Assembly (NCBI RefSeq): GCF_945957355.1
Contig: NZ_CAMFKM010000014.1
Coordinates: 100,391-164,390 of the forward strand
Source of the DNA: an uncultured Reyranella sp.
GTDB taxonomy: Bacteria > Pseudomonadota > Alphaproteobacteria > Reyranellales > Reyranellaceae
Reading direction: 5' to 3'
Length of the DNA: 64,000 bases
Shown piece after piece: positions 9,464 to 18,961 of the stretch (positions within the stretch are counted from its first letter, which is position 1; the number at the start of each line of letters is the position of its first letter). A program made the position numbers and the translations under genes. A model generated the notes under the pieces. The model was not told where the DNA came from and made no database searches. It saw nothing but the letters and a program-made list of their open reading frames with translations.

Positions 9464-10474
9464 CTAACGAGGAGGCTCGACGCTCACCACCACGCTGCCG
9501 CGCTTGCGGCCGGTCTCGACATAGGCGTGCGCCTCGGCCATCTGCGCAAAGCGGTAGCGCCGGTCGATGACGGGCTTCAGCGCGCCGGCTTCCGCCAGGG
9601 CGGCCATCTCCGCCAGGTCACTGACGCGCTCGGCGGCCGGGCCGGCAATGACCCGACGGCTGCCGGTCAGCGGCGACCACAGTGCCGCCAGCATCTCCGG
9701 CATGCCCGCGGCCACCGCGAGCAGCCTGCCTTTGTCCTCGAGCACGGGCCTGCAGCGCGCGAACGTCGTCCTGCCGACCGTATCGACGACGATGTCGTAG
9801 GTCTCGCGTCGCGCCGTGAAGTCGTCCTTCGTATAGTCGATCATCCTGTCGGCGCCGAGCGACGCTACGAGCGCCAGGTTGTTCGTGCTGGTGACGCCGG
9901 TCACCTCGGCACCGTGGTGCTTCGCGAGCTGCACCATGGCGGTGCCCACGCCGCCGGACGCGCCGATCACCAGGACCTTGTCACCGGGCCGGATGCCCGC
10001 TTTGCGCAGGAAATGCATCGAGGTCGACGCGCCGAAGGGCAGCGACGCCGCTTCCTCGAACGACAGGTTGGCGGGCTTCCGTGCCAGCCTGCCGTCTTCA
10101 GGCATCGCCCGATACTCGGCATGGCATCCCATCGCGCCGCCGGGGAAGCCGAAGACCTCGTCGCCGACCCGGAACCGCGTAACGCCTTTCCCGATGGCCT
10201 CGATCGTCCCGGCCATCTCGGTCCCCAGGATGGGCTGGCGCGGCCCCGTGAAACCGAAAGCCAGGCGCGCCACGAGTCCCAATCCAGCCGGAACGCACAA
10301 CGTCCGGATGCGCCAGTCGCCCGAGGTCACTGTCGTTGCGTGGATCCGGACGAGAACCTCGTTGTCCCGCGGCACGGGCTTCGGCACATCCGCCAGTGCG
10401 ACGACGTCAGGGCCGCCATAGCGGCGACAGACGAAGGCGCGCATGGTCCCGGTCGCGGCATGATTTGGGGTCAT
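9464..10474 (-). CDS. NAD(P)-dependent zinc-less alcohol dehydrogenase / quinone oxidoreductase (MDR family)
   Basis: A medium-chain dehydrogenase/reductase of about 326-336 residues. The N-terminal GroES-like fold begins MRAFVCRRYGGPDVV, and the nucleotide site is VLVIGASGGVGTAMVQLAKH. No catalytic or structural zinc cysteine pattern is seen, so it fits the quinone oxidoreductase/zeta-crystallin type. It probably reduces quinones or enones with NAD(P)H; the substrate is unknown. ATG at 10474 or 10444 are both possible; 10444 matches the family N-terminus better. The frame runs to 10531 but would then overlap the M20 peptidase gene. Both genes are on the minus strand and may be co-transcribed. 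Confidence 0.85.
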   Translation of the reverse strand: MTPNHAATGTMRAFVCRRYGGPDVVALADVPKPVPRDNEVLVRIHATTVTSGDWRIRTLCVPAGLGLVARLAFGFTGPRQPILGTEMAGTIEAIGKGVTRFRVGDEVFGFPGGAMGCHAEYRAMPEDGRLARKPANLSFEEAASLPFGASTSMHFLRKAGIRPGDKVLVIGASGGVGTAMVQLAKHHGAEVTGVTSTNNLALVASLGADRMIDYTKDDFTARRETYDIVVDTVGRTTFARCRPVLEDKGRLLAVAAGMPEMLAALWSPLTGSRRVIAGPAAERVSDLAEMAALAEAGALKPVIDRRYRFAQMAEAHAYVETGRKRGSVVVSVEPPR

Positions 10475-10506
10475 GCCGCTCCCATAGGCTACCCGGCCGA
10501 AGGCTA

Positions 10507-11787
10507 CTAGACCTTCTCCAGGCCGCACCATTCGGCAATGAAGAGCGCCGTCGACTGGGTGATCTTGCGGATCGATTCCAGGTTCACGCGCTCGTCGAAG
10601 CCGTGGACGTCGTCCGACTGCGGCCCGTAGACCAGCGCCGGGAGGCCGGCATAGAGGCCGAAGAAGCGGGCATCGGTCGTGCCGGTCGTGCGGCGGTCGT
10701 CGAGTTCGGCGCCGAACACGGTCTTGTGCGCATCGGCGAGGATGTCGCGCACATGCTCGTGGTTCTGGAGGACATAGGGCTCGGCCTGGAAGCCTTCCCA
10801 GCTGATGGTGGGCAGGTTGTTACCCAGGAAGGGATCGTTGGCCGCCGCCCGGTGGATCGTGTCCTCGACCTCCTGCCGGCACTCCTTGAGCGTCTGGGTC
10901 GGCAGCACGCCCACGCGCATGTCGAAGGTGCACCAGGACGGGACCGAGCTCGCCCAGTCGCCGCCGGCGATCTTGCCGACGTTGAAGTTCACCGGATGGT
11001 GATGGTCGCAATAGTGCTTGTCGTGTTCCTTCAGCGCGTTCCACTTCTTCTCGAGTTCGCGCAGCTGCTGGATGATGCGGTAGGCAGACTCGATCGCGTT
11101 CGAGCCGGCATCGGCCTTGTAGACGTGCACGGGATGGCCGGTGACCTTGACCTGGAACCACATGACGCCGACCTGCGCCACGGTGAGCGTGCAGCCCGAC
11201 GGCTCGGGGATCAGTGCGGCGTCGGCGCGATAGCCGCGCTGCAGGCAGGCGAGCGCGCCGTTGCCGGTGCACTCCTCCTCGACCACCGACTGCTGGTAGA
11301 CGTCGGCCGCCGGCATGTAGCCCAGCGCGCGGAGCGCCCGCAGCGCGAAGACGTTCAGGATCAGCCCGGCCTTCATGTCGCCCGAGCCGCGACCGTACAT
11401 CCAGCCGTCCTTGACGTAGGCGTCGTAGGGATTGCGTGTCCACATCTCGTGCGGCCCCTCGGGAACCACGTCGATGTGACCGTTGAGGATCAGCGACCGT
11501 CCCTTCGGGTTCGACGGCCGCCAGGCCCCGACCACGTTCCAGGCATCGTCATAGTCCAGCGAATGCGGCGAGTAGCCCGGCAGGTGCTTGAGGTCGTCGA
11601 TCTTGACCTGCCAGCGGTCGATGCCGAGCCCGTCCTCCTTGAACAGGCGCGCCATCATGTCCTGGGCCGGCGCTTCCTGGAAACGGGTGGAGGGGATCCT
11701 GACCAGATCGGCCAGCACGTTCGTCTGATCGTCGAAGCGGCGATTGACTTCGTCCATGATTTTGGACTTGAGCGATGAATCGAGCAT
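10507..11787 (-). CDS. M20-family metallopeptidase (ArgE/DapE-type)
   Basis: A 426-residue di-zinc hydrolase. Metal and catalytic motifs are LNGHIDVVPEG (His and Asp) near residue 105, GSGDMKAGL, and VVEEECTGNGA with the general-base Glu pair. The dimerisation domain follows, then a late metal-binding region (FDERVNLESI region). It resembles ArgE/DapE deacylases (N-acyl amino acid or dipeptide substrates) but is not clearly either. The minus-strand frame stays open to 13278 only as antisense to the acyl-CoA synthetase; the ATG at 11787 begins a normal N-terminus (MLDSSLKSKIMDEV). It is divergent from the acyl-CoA synthetase gene. Confidence 0.88.
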   Translation of the reverse strand: MLDSSLKSKIMDEVNRRFDDQTNVLADLVRIPSTRFQEAPAQDMMARLFKEDGLGIDRWQVKIDDLKHLPGYSPHSLDYDDAWNVVGAWRPSNPKGRSLILNGHIDVVPEGPHEMWTRNPYDAYVKDGWMYGRGSGDMKAGLILNVFALRALRALGYMPAADVYQQSVVEEECTGNGALACLQRGYRADAALIPEPSGCTLTVAQVGVMWFQVKVTGHPVHVYKADAGSNAIESAYRIIQQLRELEKKWNALKEHDKHYCDHHHPVNFNVGKIAGGDWASSVPSWCTFDMRVGVLPTQTLKECRQEVEDTIHRAAANDPFLGNNLPTISWEGFQAEPYVLQNHEHVRDILADAHKTVFGAELDDRRTTGTTDARFFGLYAGLPALVYGPQSDDVHGFDERVNLESIRKITQSTALFIAEWCGLEKV

Positions 11788-11844
11788 GCACTGACTTTGG
11801 CGCAGCCCCGGTACGCCGTCTATAGTTTCGACGGAGGAAACAAA

Positions 11845-13407
11845 ATGTACCCGGGCAAACACGCGACGACGCAGGCGTCCCATCCTGCGGTGATCATGGC
11901 CGGCAGCGGCGAGACCGTGACTTACGGCGAGCTGGAGGCGCGCAGCAACCGGCTGGCGCACCTGCTGCGTGCCCATGGCGTGAACCGCCTCGATCACTAT
12001 TCGATCTTCATGGAAAACAACGCGCGCTACGTGGAATGCTGTACCGCCGGCGAGCGCACCGGCACCTACTATACGTGCGTGAATTCCTTCCTGACGGCGG
12101 ACGAGCTTGCCTACATTCTGAACAACAGCGCCTCGAAGGTGCTCATCACCTCGCAGGCCAAGTGGGACGTGGCGCTCGCGGCGGTGGCCCACTGTCCGGC
12201 GATCGCGCTCTGCATCGTCGTCGACGGGCCTGGCGGCGGATCGGCCGGCGCGGCGAAGATCGTCAACCTCGCGGAGGCGACGAGCGGCCTGCCCGCGACG
12301 CCGATCGCCGACGAATCGCTCGGGACGGCGATGCTCTACTCGTCCGGCACCACGGGACGGCCGAAGGGGATCGTACGGCCGCTGGCCGAGCAGTCGCCGT
12401 CGCAACTCCTGCCGATCTTCTCCTTCCTGCTGAAGCTCTGGCAGTACCGCGAAGGCATGATCTATCTCTCGCCGGCGCCGCTCTACCATTCGGCGCCGCA
12501 GGCGGCGGTGAACCTCACGATCCGCATGGGCGGCACCGTGATCGTCATGGAGCGCTTCGACCCGGAGCATTACCTGCAGCTCATCGAGAAGTATCGCGTG
12601 ACGCACAGCCAGCTCGTGCCGACGATGTTCTCGCGGATGCTGAAGCTGCCGGAGCAGACACGGAAGCGGTACGACCTCGGTTCGCTGGAGATCGCCATCC
12701 ATGCGGCGGCGCCCTGCCCGGTCCAGGTGAAGGAACAGATGATCGCCTGGTGGGGCCCGATCATCCACGAATACTACGGCGCCACCGAGGGGCTGGGCTT
12801 CACCGCCTGCAACTCGCAGGAATGGCTGGCGCACAAGGGCACGGTCGGACGCGTCCTCCTCGGCGAACTGCACGTGCTCGACGATGACATGAAACCGTTG
12901 CCCACCGGCACCGCCGGAACCCTGTGGTTCAAGACCGCGACGCCGTTCGAGTATTTCAATGACCCCGCCAAGACACGCGAGGCGCGCTCCGAGGACGGCA
13001 CGATGAGCACGGTGGGCGACGTCGGCTATGTCGATGCCGACGGCTATCTCTACCTGACCGACCGCGCGACCTTCATGATCATTTCCGGCGGCGTGAACAT
13101 CTACCCGCAGGAATGCGAGAACCTGCTGATCACCCACCCCAAGGTGGCCGACGCGGCGGTGTTCGGAGTCCCCAACGCGGATCTCGGGGAGGAGGTGAAG
13201 GCAGTCGTCCAGCTCATGCCGGGTGTGCCGAAGACGGGCGCCACCGCCGAGGAGCTGATCGCCTTCTGCGGCCAGCATCTCGCCCGGCAGAAGGTGCCGC
13301 GCTCCATCGATTTCGAGGACGAGCTGCCGCGCCTGCCGACCGGCAAACTCTACAAGCGCCTGCTGCGCGACCGTTACTGGGGCGACAAGAAGAGCCGCAT
13401 CGTGTGA
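11845..13407 (+). CDS. Acyl-CoA synthetase (AMP-binding, FadD-type)
   Basis: A 520-residue adenylate-forming enzyme that activates a carboxylic acid to its CoA thioester. The P-loop LYSSGTTGRPKGIVRP, the A5 motif YYGATEG and the A7/A8 region GDVGYVDADGYLYLTDR are present, as is the late catalytic Lys region (LPTGKLYKR). The start at 11845 has GGAGG (11833-11837) at correct spacing; the frame opens at 11797 without one. Residue 1 is followed directly by the AMP-binding fold. It probably acts on a fatty or aromatic acid; the substrate is not readable. Divergent from the M20 peptidase and convergent with the MFS gene (1-bp gap). Confidence 0.92.
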   Translation: MYPGKHATTQASHPAVIMAGSGETVTYGELEARSNRLAHLLRAHGVNRLDHYSIFMENNARYVECCTAGERTGTYYTCVNSFLTADELAYILNNSASKVLITSQAKWDVALAAVAHCPAIALCIVVDGPGGGSAGAAKIVNLAEATSGLPATPIADESLGTAMLYSSGTTGRPKGIVRPLAEQSPSQLLPIFSFLLKLWQYREGMIYLSPAPLYHSAPQAAVNLTIRMGGTVIVMERFDPEHYLQLIEKYRVTHSQLVPTMFSRMLKLPEQTRKRYDLGSLEIAIHAAAPCPVQVKEQMIAWWGPIIHEYYGATEGLGFTACNSQEWLAHKGTVGRVLLGELHVLDDDMKPLPTGTAGTLWFKTATPFEYFNDPAKTREARSEDGTMSTVGDVGYVDADGYLYLTDRATFMIISGGVNIYPQECENLLITHPKVADAAVFGVPNADLGEEVKAVVQLMPGVPKTGATAEELIAFCGQHLARQKVPRSIDFEDELPRLPTGKLYKRLLRDRYWGDKKSRIV

Positions 13408-13408
13408 C

Positions 13409-14983
13409 TCACCGGCGCGACCGGCGCTGCGAACGCGACAGCAGGGCGGCGGGAAACAGGGCCAGAAGCGCCACCACGCCCACGATGATGAACGTATCGG
13501 AAAACGCCATCATCTGGGCGTTGCTTTGCAGCATCGTCGCCAGATACTCGAGCGCGCCGGCCTTCTGCTGCTGGAACGGCAGGCCGCTCTTCTGCATCAG
13601 GTGCTCGACCTGGGTCAGCATGCGATCGGTCGTGCGGTTGCCCCAGTCCTGCGTCGCCGTCAGCGCATCGGCATGGAAGCGGGTGCGGATCTCGAAGAAC
13701 GCGACCATCAGGTTGATGCCGAAGGCGCCGCCGAGCTGGCGCATGAAGTTGGCGACGCCCGAACCCTGGCGCACCTTGTCGGCCGGCAGCGCCTTCAGCG
13801 ACGAGGCGTTGAGGCTGGGATTGATGAAGCCCAGCCCCAGTCGAGAGACCATGACCATGCAGACCAGGGTCCAGAAGGTCGTGTCGATGTCGGCCGTGGT
13901 CATCCAGGCGAAGCCGGCGGCGAACAGGATCAGCCCGCCGATGATCATGGTCGAGGCCGGCATGGCATCGGACAGGCGCCCGGCCAGCGGGAAGATGAAG
14001 GCCAGCATGATGCCGGCCGGCATCATCATCAGCCCTGCGACCAGCGGCGTGAAGCCGATGATGGTCTGCACGAAGACGGGGATGATGTAGGTCGAGCCCA
14101 TCATGCCGGCGCCGAAGATGAAGGCGATGAGCGCGGCGGCGGCGAATTCGACATTGCCGAAGATGCGCACGTCGAGCAGCGCCCGAGGCGTGTAGAGCTC
14201 CCAGCAGATGAAGGCGACGGTGGCCGCGGCGCCAAGGACCAGCCGGAACACGATGGCGTCGGAGCTCCAGCCTTCGCGCTGGCCGTCGGCGATGCCGGTC
14301 ATCAGCCCGAGCAACGCCGTGCAGAGCAGCGCAAAGCCCAGCCAGTCGAAGGGCGGTATGACCTTGGGGATCGGCCGGGTCGGCATGAACACCAGGCCGA
14401 GGACGGCGGCGACGACGCAGAACGGCAGCGAGATGAAGAAGACGTAGCGCCAGGAGAAGTACTCGATCATCAGGCCGCCCAGGGTCGGGCCGATGGCCGG
14501 TGCGAAGACCACGCCGAGCCCGAATACGCCCATCGCCATGCCGCGGCGCTCCGGCGGGAAGACGGTGAAGATCGTGGCCATGACGAGCGGCTGGGCGATG
14601 CCGGCGCTGAACCCCTGCAGGACGCGAGCGAAGATCAGCGCATCCTCGGTCGGCGCCGAGCCGCCCATCAGCGCGCCCACCGAGAAGAAGAACAGCGCGC
14701 CGACGAAGGTCCGGCGCTCGCCCAGGATGCCGCTCACCCAGGCGTTGATCAGCATGCCCGCCGTCATCGTCGCCATGTAGGCCGACGACATCCACTGCGC
14801 CTTGTCCTGCCCGATGCCGAAGGCGCCCATGACGTCGGGCACCGCCACATTCACTGTGGTCATGGCCAGCACCATGGATACGACGCCCATCATGCCGGTG
14901 ACGGTGACCAGCCAGCGATAGGAGGGACCGTAGCGCTCGGTGAGCGCCGCGGCGGTCTGCAGGGGGATGGCGGTTGCCGTCAT
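13409..14983 (-). CDS. DHA2-family (EmrB/QacA) drug efflux transporter
   Basis: A 524-residue inner-membrane protein with about 14 hydrophobic helices. DHA2 motifs include VLAMTTVNVAVPDVMG near helix 1, RVLQGFSAGIAQPLVM (motif B) and GVVFAPAIGPTLGGLM (motif C, antiporter signature). It would work as a proton antiporter with the HlyD-like adaptor at 15146-16324 and an outer-membrane channel, as in EmrAB-TolC. A 160-bp gap holding the palindromic repeat separates it from the adaptor gene upstream. Confidence 0.92.
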   Translation of the reverse strand: MTATAIPLQTAAALTERYGPSYRWLVTVTGMMGVVSMVLAMTTVNVAVPDVMGAFGIGQDKAQWMSSAYMATMTAGMLINAWVSGILGERRTFVGALFFFSVGALMGGSAPTEDALIFARVLQGFSAGIAQPLVMATIFTVFPPERRGMAMGVFGLGVVFAPAIGPTLGGLMIEYFSWRYVFFISLPFCVVAAVLGLVFMPTRPIPKVIPPFDWLGFALLCTALLGLMTGIADGQREGWSSDAIVFRLVLGAAATVAFICWELYTPRALLDVRIFGNVEFAAAALIAFIFGAGMMGSTYIIPVFVQTIIGFTPLVAGLMMMPAGIMLAFIFPLAGRLSDAMPASTMIIGGLILFAAGFAWMTTADIDTTFWTLVCMVMVSRLGLGFINPSLNASSLKALPADKVRQGSGVANFMRQLGGAFGINLMVAFFEIRTRFHADALTATQDWGNRTTDRMLTQVEHLMQKSGLPFQQQKAGALEYLATMLQSNAQMMAFSDTFIIVGVVALLALFPAALLSRSQRRSRR

Positions 14984-15007
14984 GATGCGGCTACGGCTTC
15001 GTCGTTG

Positions 15008-15119
15008 CCCATCCTTCGAGACGCTCGCGGTGCTCGCTCCTCAGGATGAGGTGTTGTTTGTATCGCCACCAAAGACCTCATCCTGAGGAGGCCGCGGAGC
15101 GGCCGTCTCGAAGGATGGG
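15008..15119. repeat. Dispersed palindromic repeat, copy B
   Basis: This lies between the emrA-like and emrB-like genes. CCCATCCTTCGAGACG…CTCCTCAGGATGAGGT (15008-15052) is followed after 22 bp by ACCTCATCCTGAGGAG…GTCTCGAAGGATGGG (15075-15119), its near-perfect inverse. The arms are those of copy A (4107-4212), but in the opposite order. Like copy A it sits inside an apparent operon. Confidence 0.88.
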
Positions 15120-15145
15120 CAACGGCATGATCGCCTGCTCCCCGC

Positions 15146-16324
15146 CTACCGAATGTCAATTTCGACTTCGACCATCATACCGGGCGTCAGCGGCTTCGGC
15201 ATCTGGACCATGTCGATCTTGACCGGTACGCGCTGCGTGATCTTTGTGAAGTTGCCCGAGGGGTTGGGCGTCGGCAGCAGCGCAAAGCGCGCCGTCGTGG
15301 CGCTGCCGATGCGGCCCACCTTGCCGACGAAGGTGTCGTTGGGATAGGCGTCGACCGAGACGCGAACGGTCTGGCCGAGCCTCAGCTTGCCGACCTGCGT
15401 TTCCTTGATGTTGGCCTCGACCCAGACCTCGTCGGGATTGTGCAGCAGCAGGATTCGCTGGCCCGCCGCCACATACTCGCCCGGCAGGGTGAAGGTGCGG
15501 TCGATCACGGCCGGGATCGGGCTCTTGATCGTGCGGTCCTCGACATCGACCTGTTGCTGGCGCATTTGCGCCGCCAGCACGGCGACCTGGTGGGTCAGCG
15601 CCTCGATCTGCGCGTCGATCACGCCCAGCCGGTCGTGACCGACTTTCGCCTCGCCGAGGCTGCCCTCGGCCTGCTCGTGTTCGGCCTGGAGCTGCAGGAT
15701 CTGGATCTCGAGCTTCGTGACCGCCGCCTGCGCCATCTGGAGCTGGCGCTCGTTGATGACCTTGCTGGCGAACAGCGTCTTGCTGCGGTCGAGTTCCAGC
15801 CTGGCGAAATCGAGGTCGGCCCGCAGGGCGGCCAGCGCCTTCTCGCGCACCGTGATGATGGAGGTGCGCGTGCGCATCGCGGCATCGGCCTGGTTCTGGT
15901 CGAGCTTGCGCTCGGCGCGCAGGCGCGCCCGCTCGACTCGTACGCCCTCGATCTGCGCCTTCAAGCCGTCGACCCGCAGCTTCGCGGCGCGGTCGTCGAT
16001 CCTGACCAGGGTCTGCCCGGCCTCGACACGCTGGCCCTCACGCACCGCGAGATCGACGATCCATCCCTCGGCGCGACTCGACACCGTCACGATGTCGGCC
16101 GTCACCCGGGCGTCGTATTCGTAGACATGGGTGAGACGCAGATGCACCTCGCGACCGCCATAGGCCACCGCCGCGAGCAGCAGGAGACCGATGAAGATGA
16201 AGCGGGGCCGCAGCAGGAGACGCATGATGCCGGATGTCCGGCTCACGCGCGCAGGAGGCGCGACGCCGACGATGGGCGATACAGGCGATGTCTTGAGGGC
16301 GGGCGGCGGCACCGACTGATCCAC
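15146..16324 (-). CDS. HlyD/EmrA-family membrane fusion protein
   Basis: A 392-residue periplasmic adaptor anchored by one N-terminal helix (FIFIGLLLLAAVAYG, about residues 39-53). A split biotinyl-lipoyl domain (VSSRAEGWIVDLAVREGQRVEAGQ) flanks a long coiled-coil hairpin (about 120-255), followed by a beta-barrel (AGQRILLLHNPDEVWVEANI). It bridges the MFS pump encoded next at 13409-14983 to an outer-membrane channel, which is not encoded here. The gene order adaptor-pump is typical of EmrAB operons. Confidence 0.92.
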   Translation of the reverse strand: MDQSVPPPALKTSPVSPIVGVAPPARVSRTSGIMRLLLRPRFIFIGLLLLAAVAYGGREVHLRLTHVYEYDARVTADIVTVSSRAEGWIVDLAVREGQRVEAGQTLVRIDDRAAKLRVDGLKAQIEGVRVERARLRAERKLDQNQADAAMRTRTSIITVREKALAALRADLDFARLELDRSKTLFASKVINERQLQMAQAAVTKLEIQILQLQAEHEQAEGSLGEAKVGHDRLGVIDAQIEALTHQVAVLAAQMRQQQVDVEDRTIKSPIPAVIDRTFTLPGEYVAAGQRILLLHNPDEVWVEANIKETQVGKLRLGQTVRVSVDAYPNDTFVGKVGRIGSATTARFALLPTPNPSGNFTKITQRVPVKIDMVQMPKPLTPGMMVEVEIDIR

Positions 16325-16576
16325 GACTTATCCTGCCGCTTTCAACCGGGGTTTCGCGCTTCTGTCATGAAAAAAGAATAAGGCCGAAACAATCGGCGGG
16401 CCAACGATCTTCGCGCTCAGGCACTGCCTTGCAGCAACGCACGCCGTGCATGGCGCGGTGCCAGTTCCGCATCCGTGCTCGCTGCTCTTGCCAAAGCGGG
16501 CCACCGGGTCGACGCTGTTCACGCAAGCCCGTCGGACACCGCTCGCAGAGCAAAAATTCAAGACAGGAGCCGTCGC
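16325..16576. other. Intergenic region with no recognised feature
   Basis: A divergent intergenic stretch between the HlyD-like gene and the Baeyer-Villiger monooxygenase. It must contain both promoters, but no convincing -35/-10 pair, dyad or hairpin stands out. Overlapping open frames here look like noncoding chance frames. Confidence 0.5.
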
Positions 16577-18229
16577 ATGCCCGATGCTTCCCACGCGCCC
16601 GTGCCTCGCCAGGATGTCGCCTCCCTCGATGTCGCGATCGTCGGCGGCGGACTGGCCGGCCTCTACGCCATCCACCGCCTGCGCAAGCTCGGCCTCAAGG
16701 TCCGCGCCTATGAAGCCGGCTCCGGCATCGGCGGCACCTGGTTCTGGAACCGCTATCCCGGCGCGCGCTGCGACGTCGAAAGTCTCGAATACTCCTACAG
16801 CTTTTCAGACGAGCTGCAGCAGGAGTGGAAGTGGCCGGAACGCTACGGTACCCAGCCCGAGATCCTGAAGTACATCAATCACGTCGCCGACCGCTTCGAC
16901 CTGCGCCGCGACGTGCAGTTGAACACCCGCATCAAGTCGGCCCTGTTCGACAAGGCGGCCAATGAATGGACCTTGCGGACCGAGAAGGGCGAGGAGATCC
17001 GCGCCCGCTACTGCATCATGGCAGCGGGCAATCTCTCGACGCCGCGCGTGCCCGACTTCAAGGGCATCGGAAGCTTCAAGGGCAGGTGGTATCATTCGGG
17101 TCTGTGGCCGCATGAGGGTGTCGACTTCACGGGCCTGCGGGTCGGCGTCATCGGCACGGGCTCCTCGGGCGTGCAGATGATCCCGCTGATCGCCCAGCAG
17201 GCCAGACATCTGCATGTCTTCCAGCGCACCGCCAACTTCAGCCTGCCGGCGCGCAATGGGCCGATGGAGGAAGAGCGCGAGAGCCGTCACAAAGCCGAGT
17301 ATCCCGCCCGACGGCGCGCCGCCTACGACACGCCCTTCGCCATCGGCGGCTATCCGCGGCCGACCAAGTCGGCGCTCGAAGCCACCGAGGAGGAGCGCAA
17401 CGCCGCCTACGAGGCCAAGTGGCAGGAAGGCGGCAGCATCAGCTACCTCTATACGTACACCGACCTGCTGGTGAACAAGGAGGCCAACGACACGGCCTCG
17501 GAGTTCGCGCGCAACAAGATCCGCGGCATCGTGAAGGACAGCAGGACGGCCGAGCTGCTGGCGCCCAAGGACCATCCGATCGGCACCAAGCGCCTCTGTC
17601 TCGATACGAACTATTACGAGACCTACAATCGCGACAATGTCGAGCTGGTCGACGTGCGCTCTGCCCCGATCCAGGAGATCACCGAGAAGGGCGTGCGGAC
17701 GACGGAGCAGGAATACGAACTCGACGCCATCGTTTTCGCCACCGGCTTCGACGCCATGACCGGCGCGCTGCGCGAGATCGACATCCGCACCAGCGAGGGC
17801 GCGGTGCTGGCCGATCACTGGCAGGGCGGCCCCCTCACCTATCTCGGCCTGATGGTCTCGGGCTTCCCCAACATGTTCGTCGTCACCGGTCCCGGCAGCC
17901 CCGGCGTGAAGACGCAGATGATCGCGTCCATCGAACAACATGTCGACTGGATCGCCGATGCGCTCGAACATCTCGGCAAGCACCAGCTCGACCGCATCGA
18001 ACCGTCGCCGCAGGCCGAGGCTGAATGGGTCCGGCACGTCAACGAAGTCGCCGACAGCACGCTCTATCCGCTGGCCAACTCGTGGTACGTGGGCGCCAAC
18101 ATTCCGGGCAAGCCGCGCGTGTTCATGCCCTATGTCGGCGGCTTCGATCGCTACAAGAAGCGCTGCGACGAGATCACGGCCGGCGGCTACGAAGGCTTCA
18201 CGCTCAGCCGTCACCACGTACTCGCGTGA
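16577..18229 (+). CDS. Flavin-containing Baeyer-Villiger monooxygenase
   Basis: A 550-residue FAD/NADPH enzyme that inserts one oxygen atom next to a ketone to give an ester or lactone. The FAD Rossmann motif GGGLAG lies at residues 23-28, and the BVMO fingerprint F-K-G-x3-H-x3-W begins at residue 167. The second Rossmann motif VGVIGTGSSGVQ follows. The sequence is closest in style to cyclohexanone/phenylacetone monooxygenases. The frame opens at 16475, but ATG 16577 has AGGAG (16562-16566) upstream and the family N-terminus. Its stop overlaps the GTG of the next gene, implying translational coupling. Confidence 0.94.
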   Translation: MPDASHAPVPRQDVASLDVAIVGGGLAGLYAIHRLRKLGLKVRAYEAGSGIGGTWFWNRYPGARCDVESLEYSYSFSDELQQEWKWPERYGTQPEILKYINHVADRFDLRRDVQLNTRIKSALFDKAANEWTLRTEKGEEIRARYCIMAAGNLSTPRVPDFKGIGSFKGRWYHSGLWPHEGVDFTGLRVGVIGTGSSGVQMIPLIAQQARHLHVFQRTANFSLPARNGPMEEERESRHKAEYPARRRAAYDTPFAIGGYPRPTKSALEATEEERNAAYEAKWQEGGSISYLYTYTDLLVNKEANDTASEFARNKIRGIVKDSRTAELLAPKDHPIGTKRLCLDTNYYETYNRDNVELVDVRSAPIQEITEKGVRTTEQEYELDAIVFATGFDAMTGALREIDIRTSEGAVLADHWQGGPLTYLGLMVSGFPNMFVVTGPGSPGVKTQMIASIEQHVDWIADALEHLGKHQLDRIEPSPQAEAEWVRHVNEVADSTLYPLANSWYVGANIPGKPRVFMPYVGGFDRYKKRCDEITAGGYEGFTLSRHHVLA

Positions 18230-18915
18230 GCGCCACCTTCGTCCATCACCGCATCGACGCCGCGCCGCGGCGGTGGCAGGCCGTTGCCGACGGGCTGGCG
18301 GACGATGGCGCTCGACGCATCGGCGAAGCGGGCGGCCAGCTCTACGGCGCCTGGCGCAGCCAGATCGGCCGGCCGCGCGACGAGGTGCAGGCGATCAGCG
18401 TCTGGCCGCAGGGCACCTCCGCCGCTCGAGCCGAGCGCGCGCTCGTGGCGGACAGAACCGACATCCGCGCCGTGACCAGTGAGGCCCTGGCGCCGACACT
18501 CCGCCCGACCGACACCGTCCCGCCGACCCGGCAGGGCAATTACGCCTTCCGCTGGTTCGCCGTGCCGGAGCCGAACTGGCCGGAATTCCTCGACCTCTGC
18601 GCCGCGGCCTGGCCGGGCTTCGAGGGTGCCTACGATTCGCAGGTGATCGGGCTCTGGCAGGCGACCGGCGAGCGCACCGGTACCGGCCCCGACGAAGTCA
18701 CGGGCGCGGGCCTGCACGGCGGCGTGCGCAGCCTGCTGCTGACCCGGCGGCCCAACCTCGCCATGTGGGAGCGCTCCAAACTGCCCGAAGGCGCAGCCGA
18801 GGCGGCGGTACGCGACAAGCTCAGCCGCCGCTACGACCTCTGCGACTGGACCGTGGTGTCCACCGCGACCCTCCTGACCGCCGTCGACCGCGCCGATACG
18901 GCCCGCTGGACCTGA
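18226..18915 (+). CDS. Uncharacterised protein coupled to the BVMO (possibly NIPSNAP-like)
   Basis: A 229-residue protein starting with GTG that overlaps the BVMO stop (GTGA), so the two are probably made together. There is no signal peptide or membrane helix. The C-terminal half has a dimeric alpha-beta barrel feel (YAFRWFAVPEPNWPEFLDLC… LLLTRRPNLAMWERSK), which recalls NIPSNAP-type ferredoxin-like folds, but I cannot confirm this. It might assist substrate handling by the monooxygenase; this is inference from coupling only. Confidence 0.7.
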   Translation: MSATFVHHRIDAAPRRWQAVADGLADDGARRIGEAGGQLYGAWRSQIGRPRDEVQAISVWPQGTSAARAERALVADRTDIRAVTSEALAPTLRPTDTVPPTRQGNYAFRWFAVPEPNWPEFLDLCAAAWPGFEGAYDSQVIGLWQATGERTGTGPDEVTGAGLHGGVRSLLLTRRPNLAMWERSKLPEGAAEAAVRDKLSRRYDLCDWTVVSTATLLTAVDRADTARWT

Positions 18916-18961
18916 GCGGCCGCTGGACTTGAGGGGCCGCGACGCCTATCTCGGCGCCGCC

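Noticed and set aside
11788..13278. Minus-strand extension of the M20 peptidase frame
   Set aside because: It is antisense to the acyl-CoA synthetase; the peptidase has a normal start at 11787.
16328..16675. A 115-codon minus-strand frame in the HlyD/BVMO gap
   Set aside because: It overlaps the BVMO start, lacks a ribosome-binding site and reads as noncoding.
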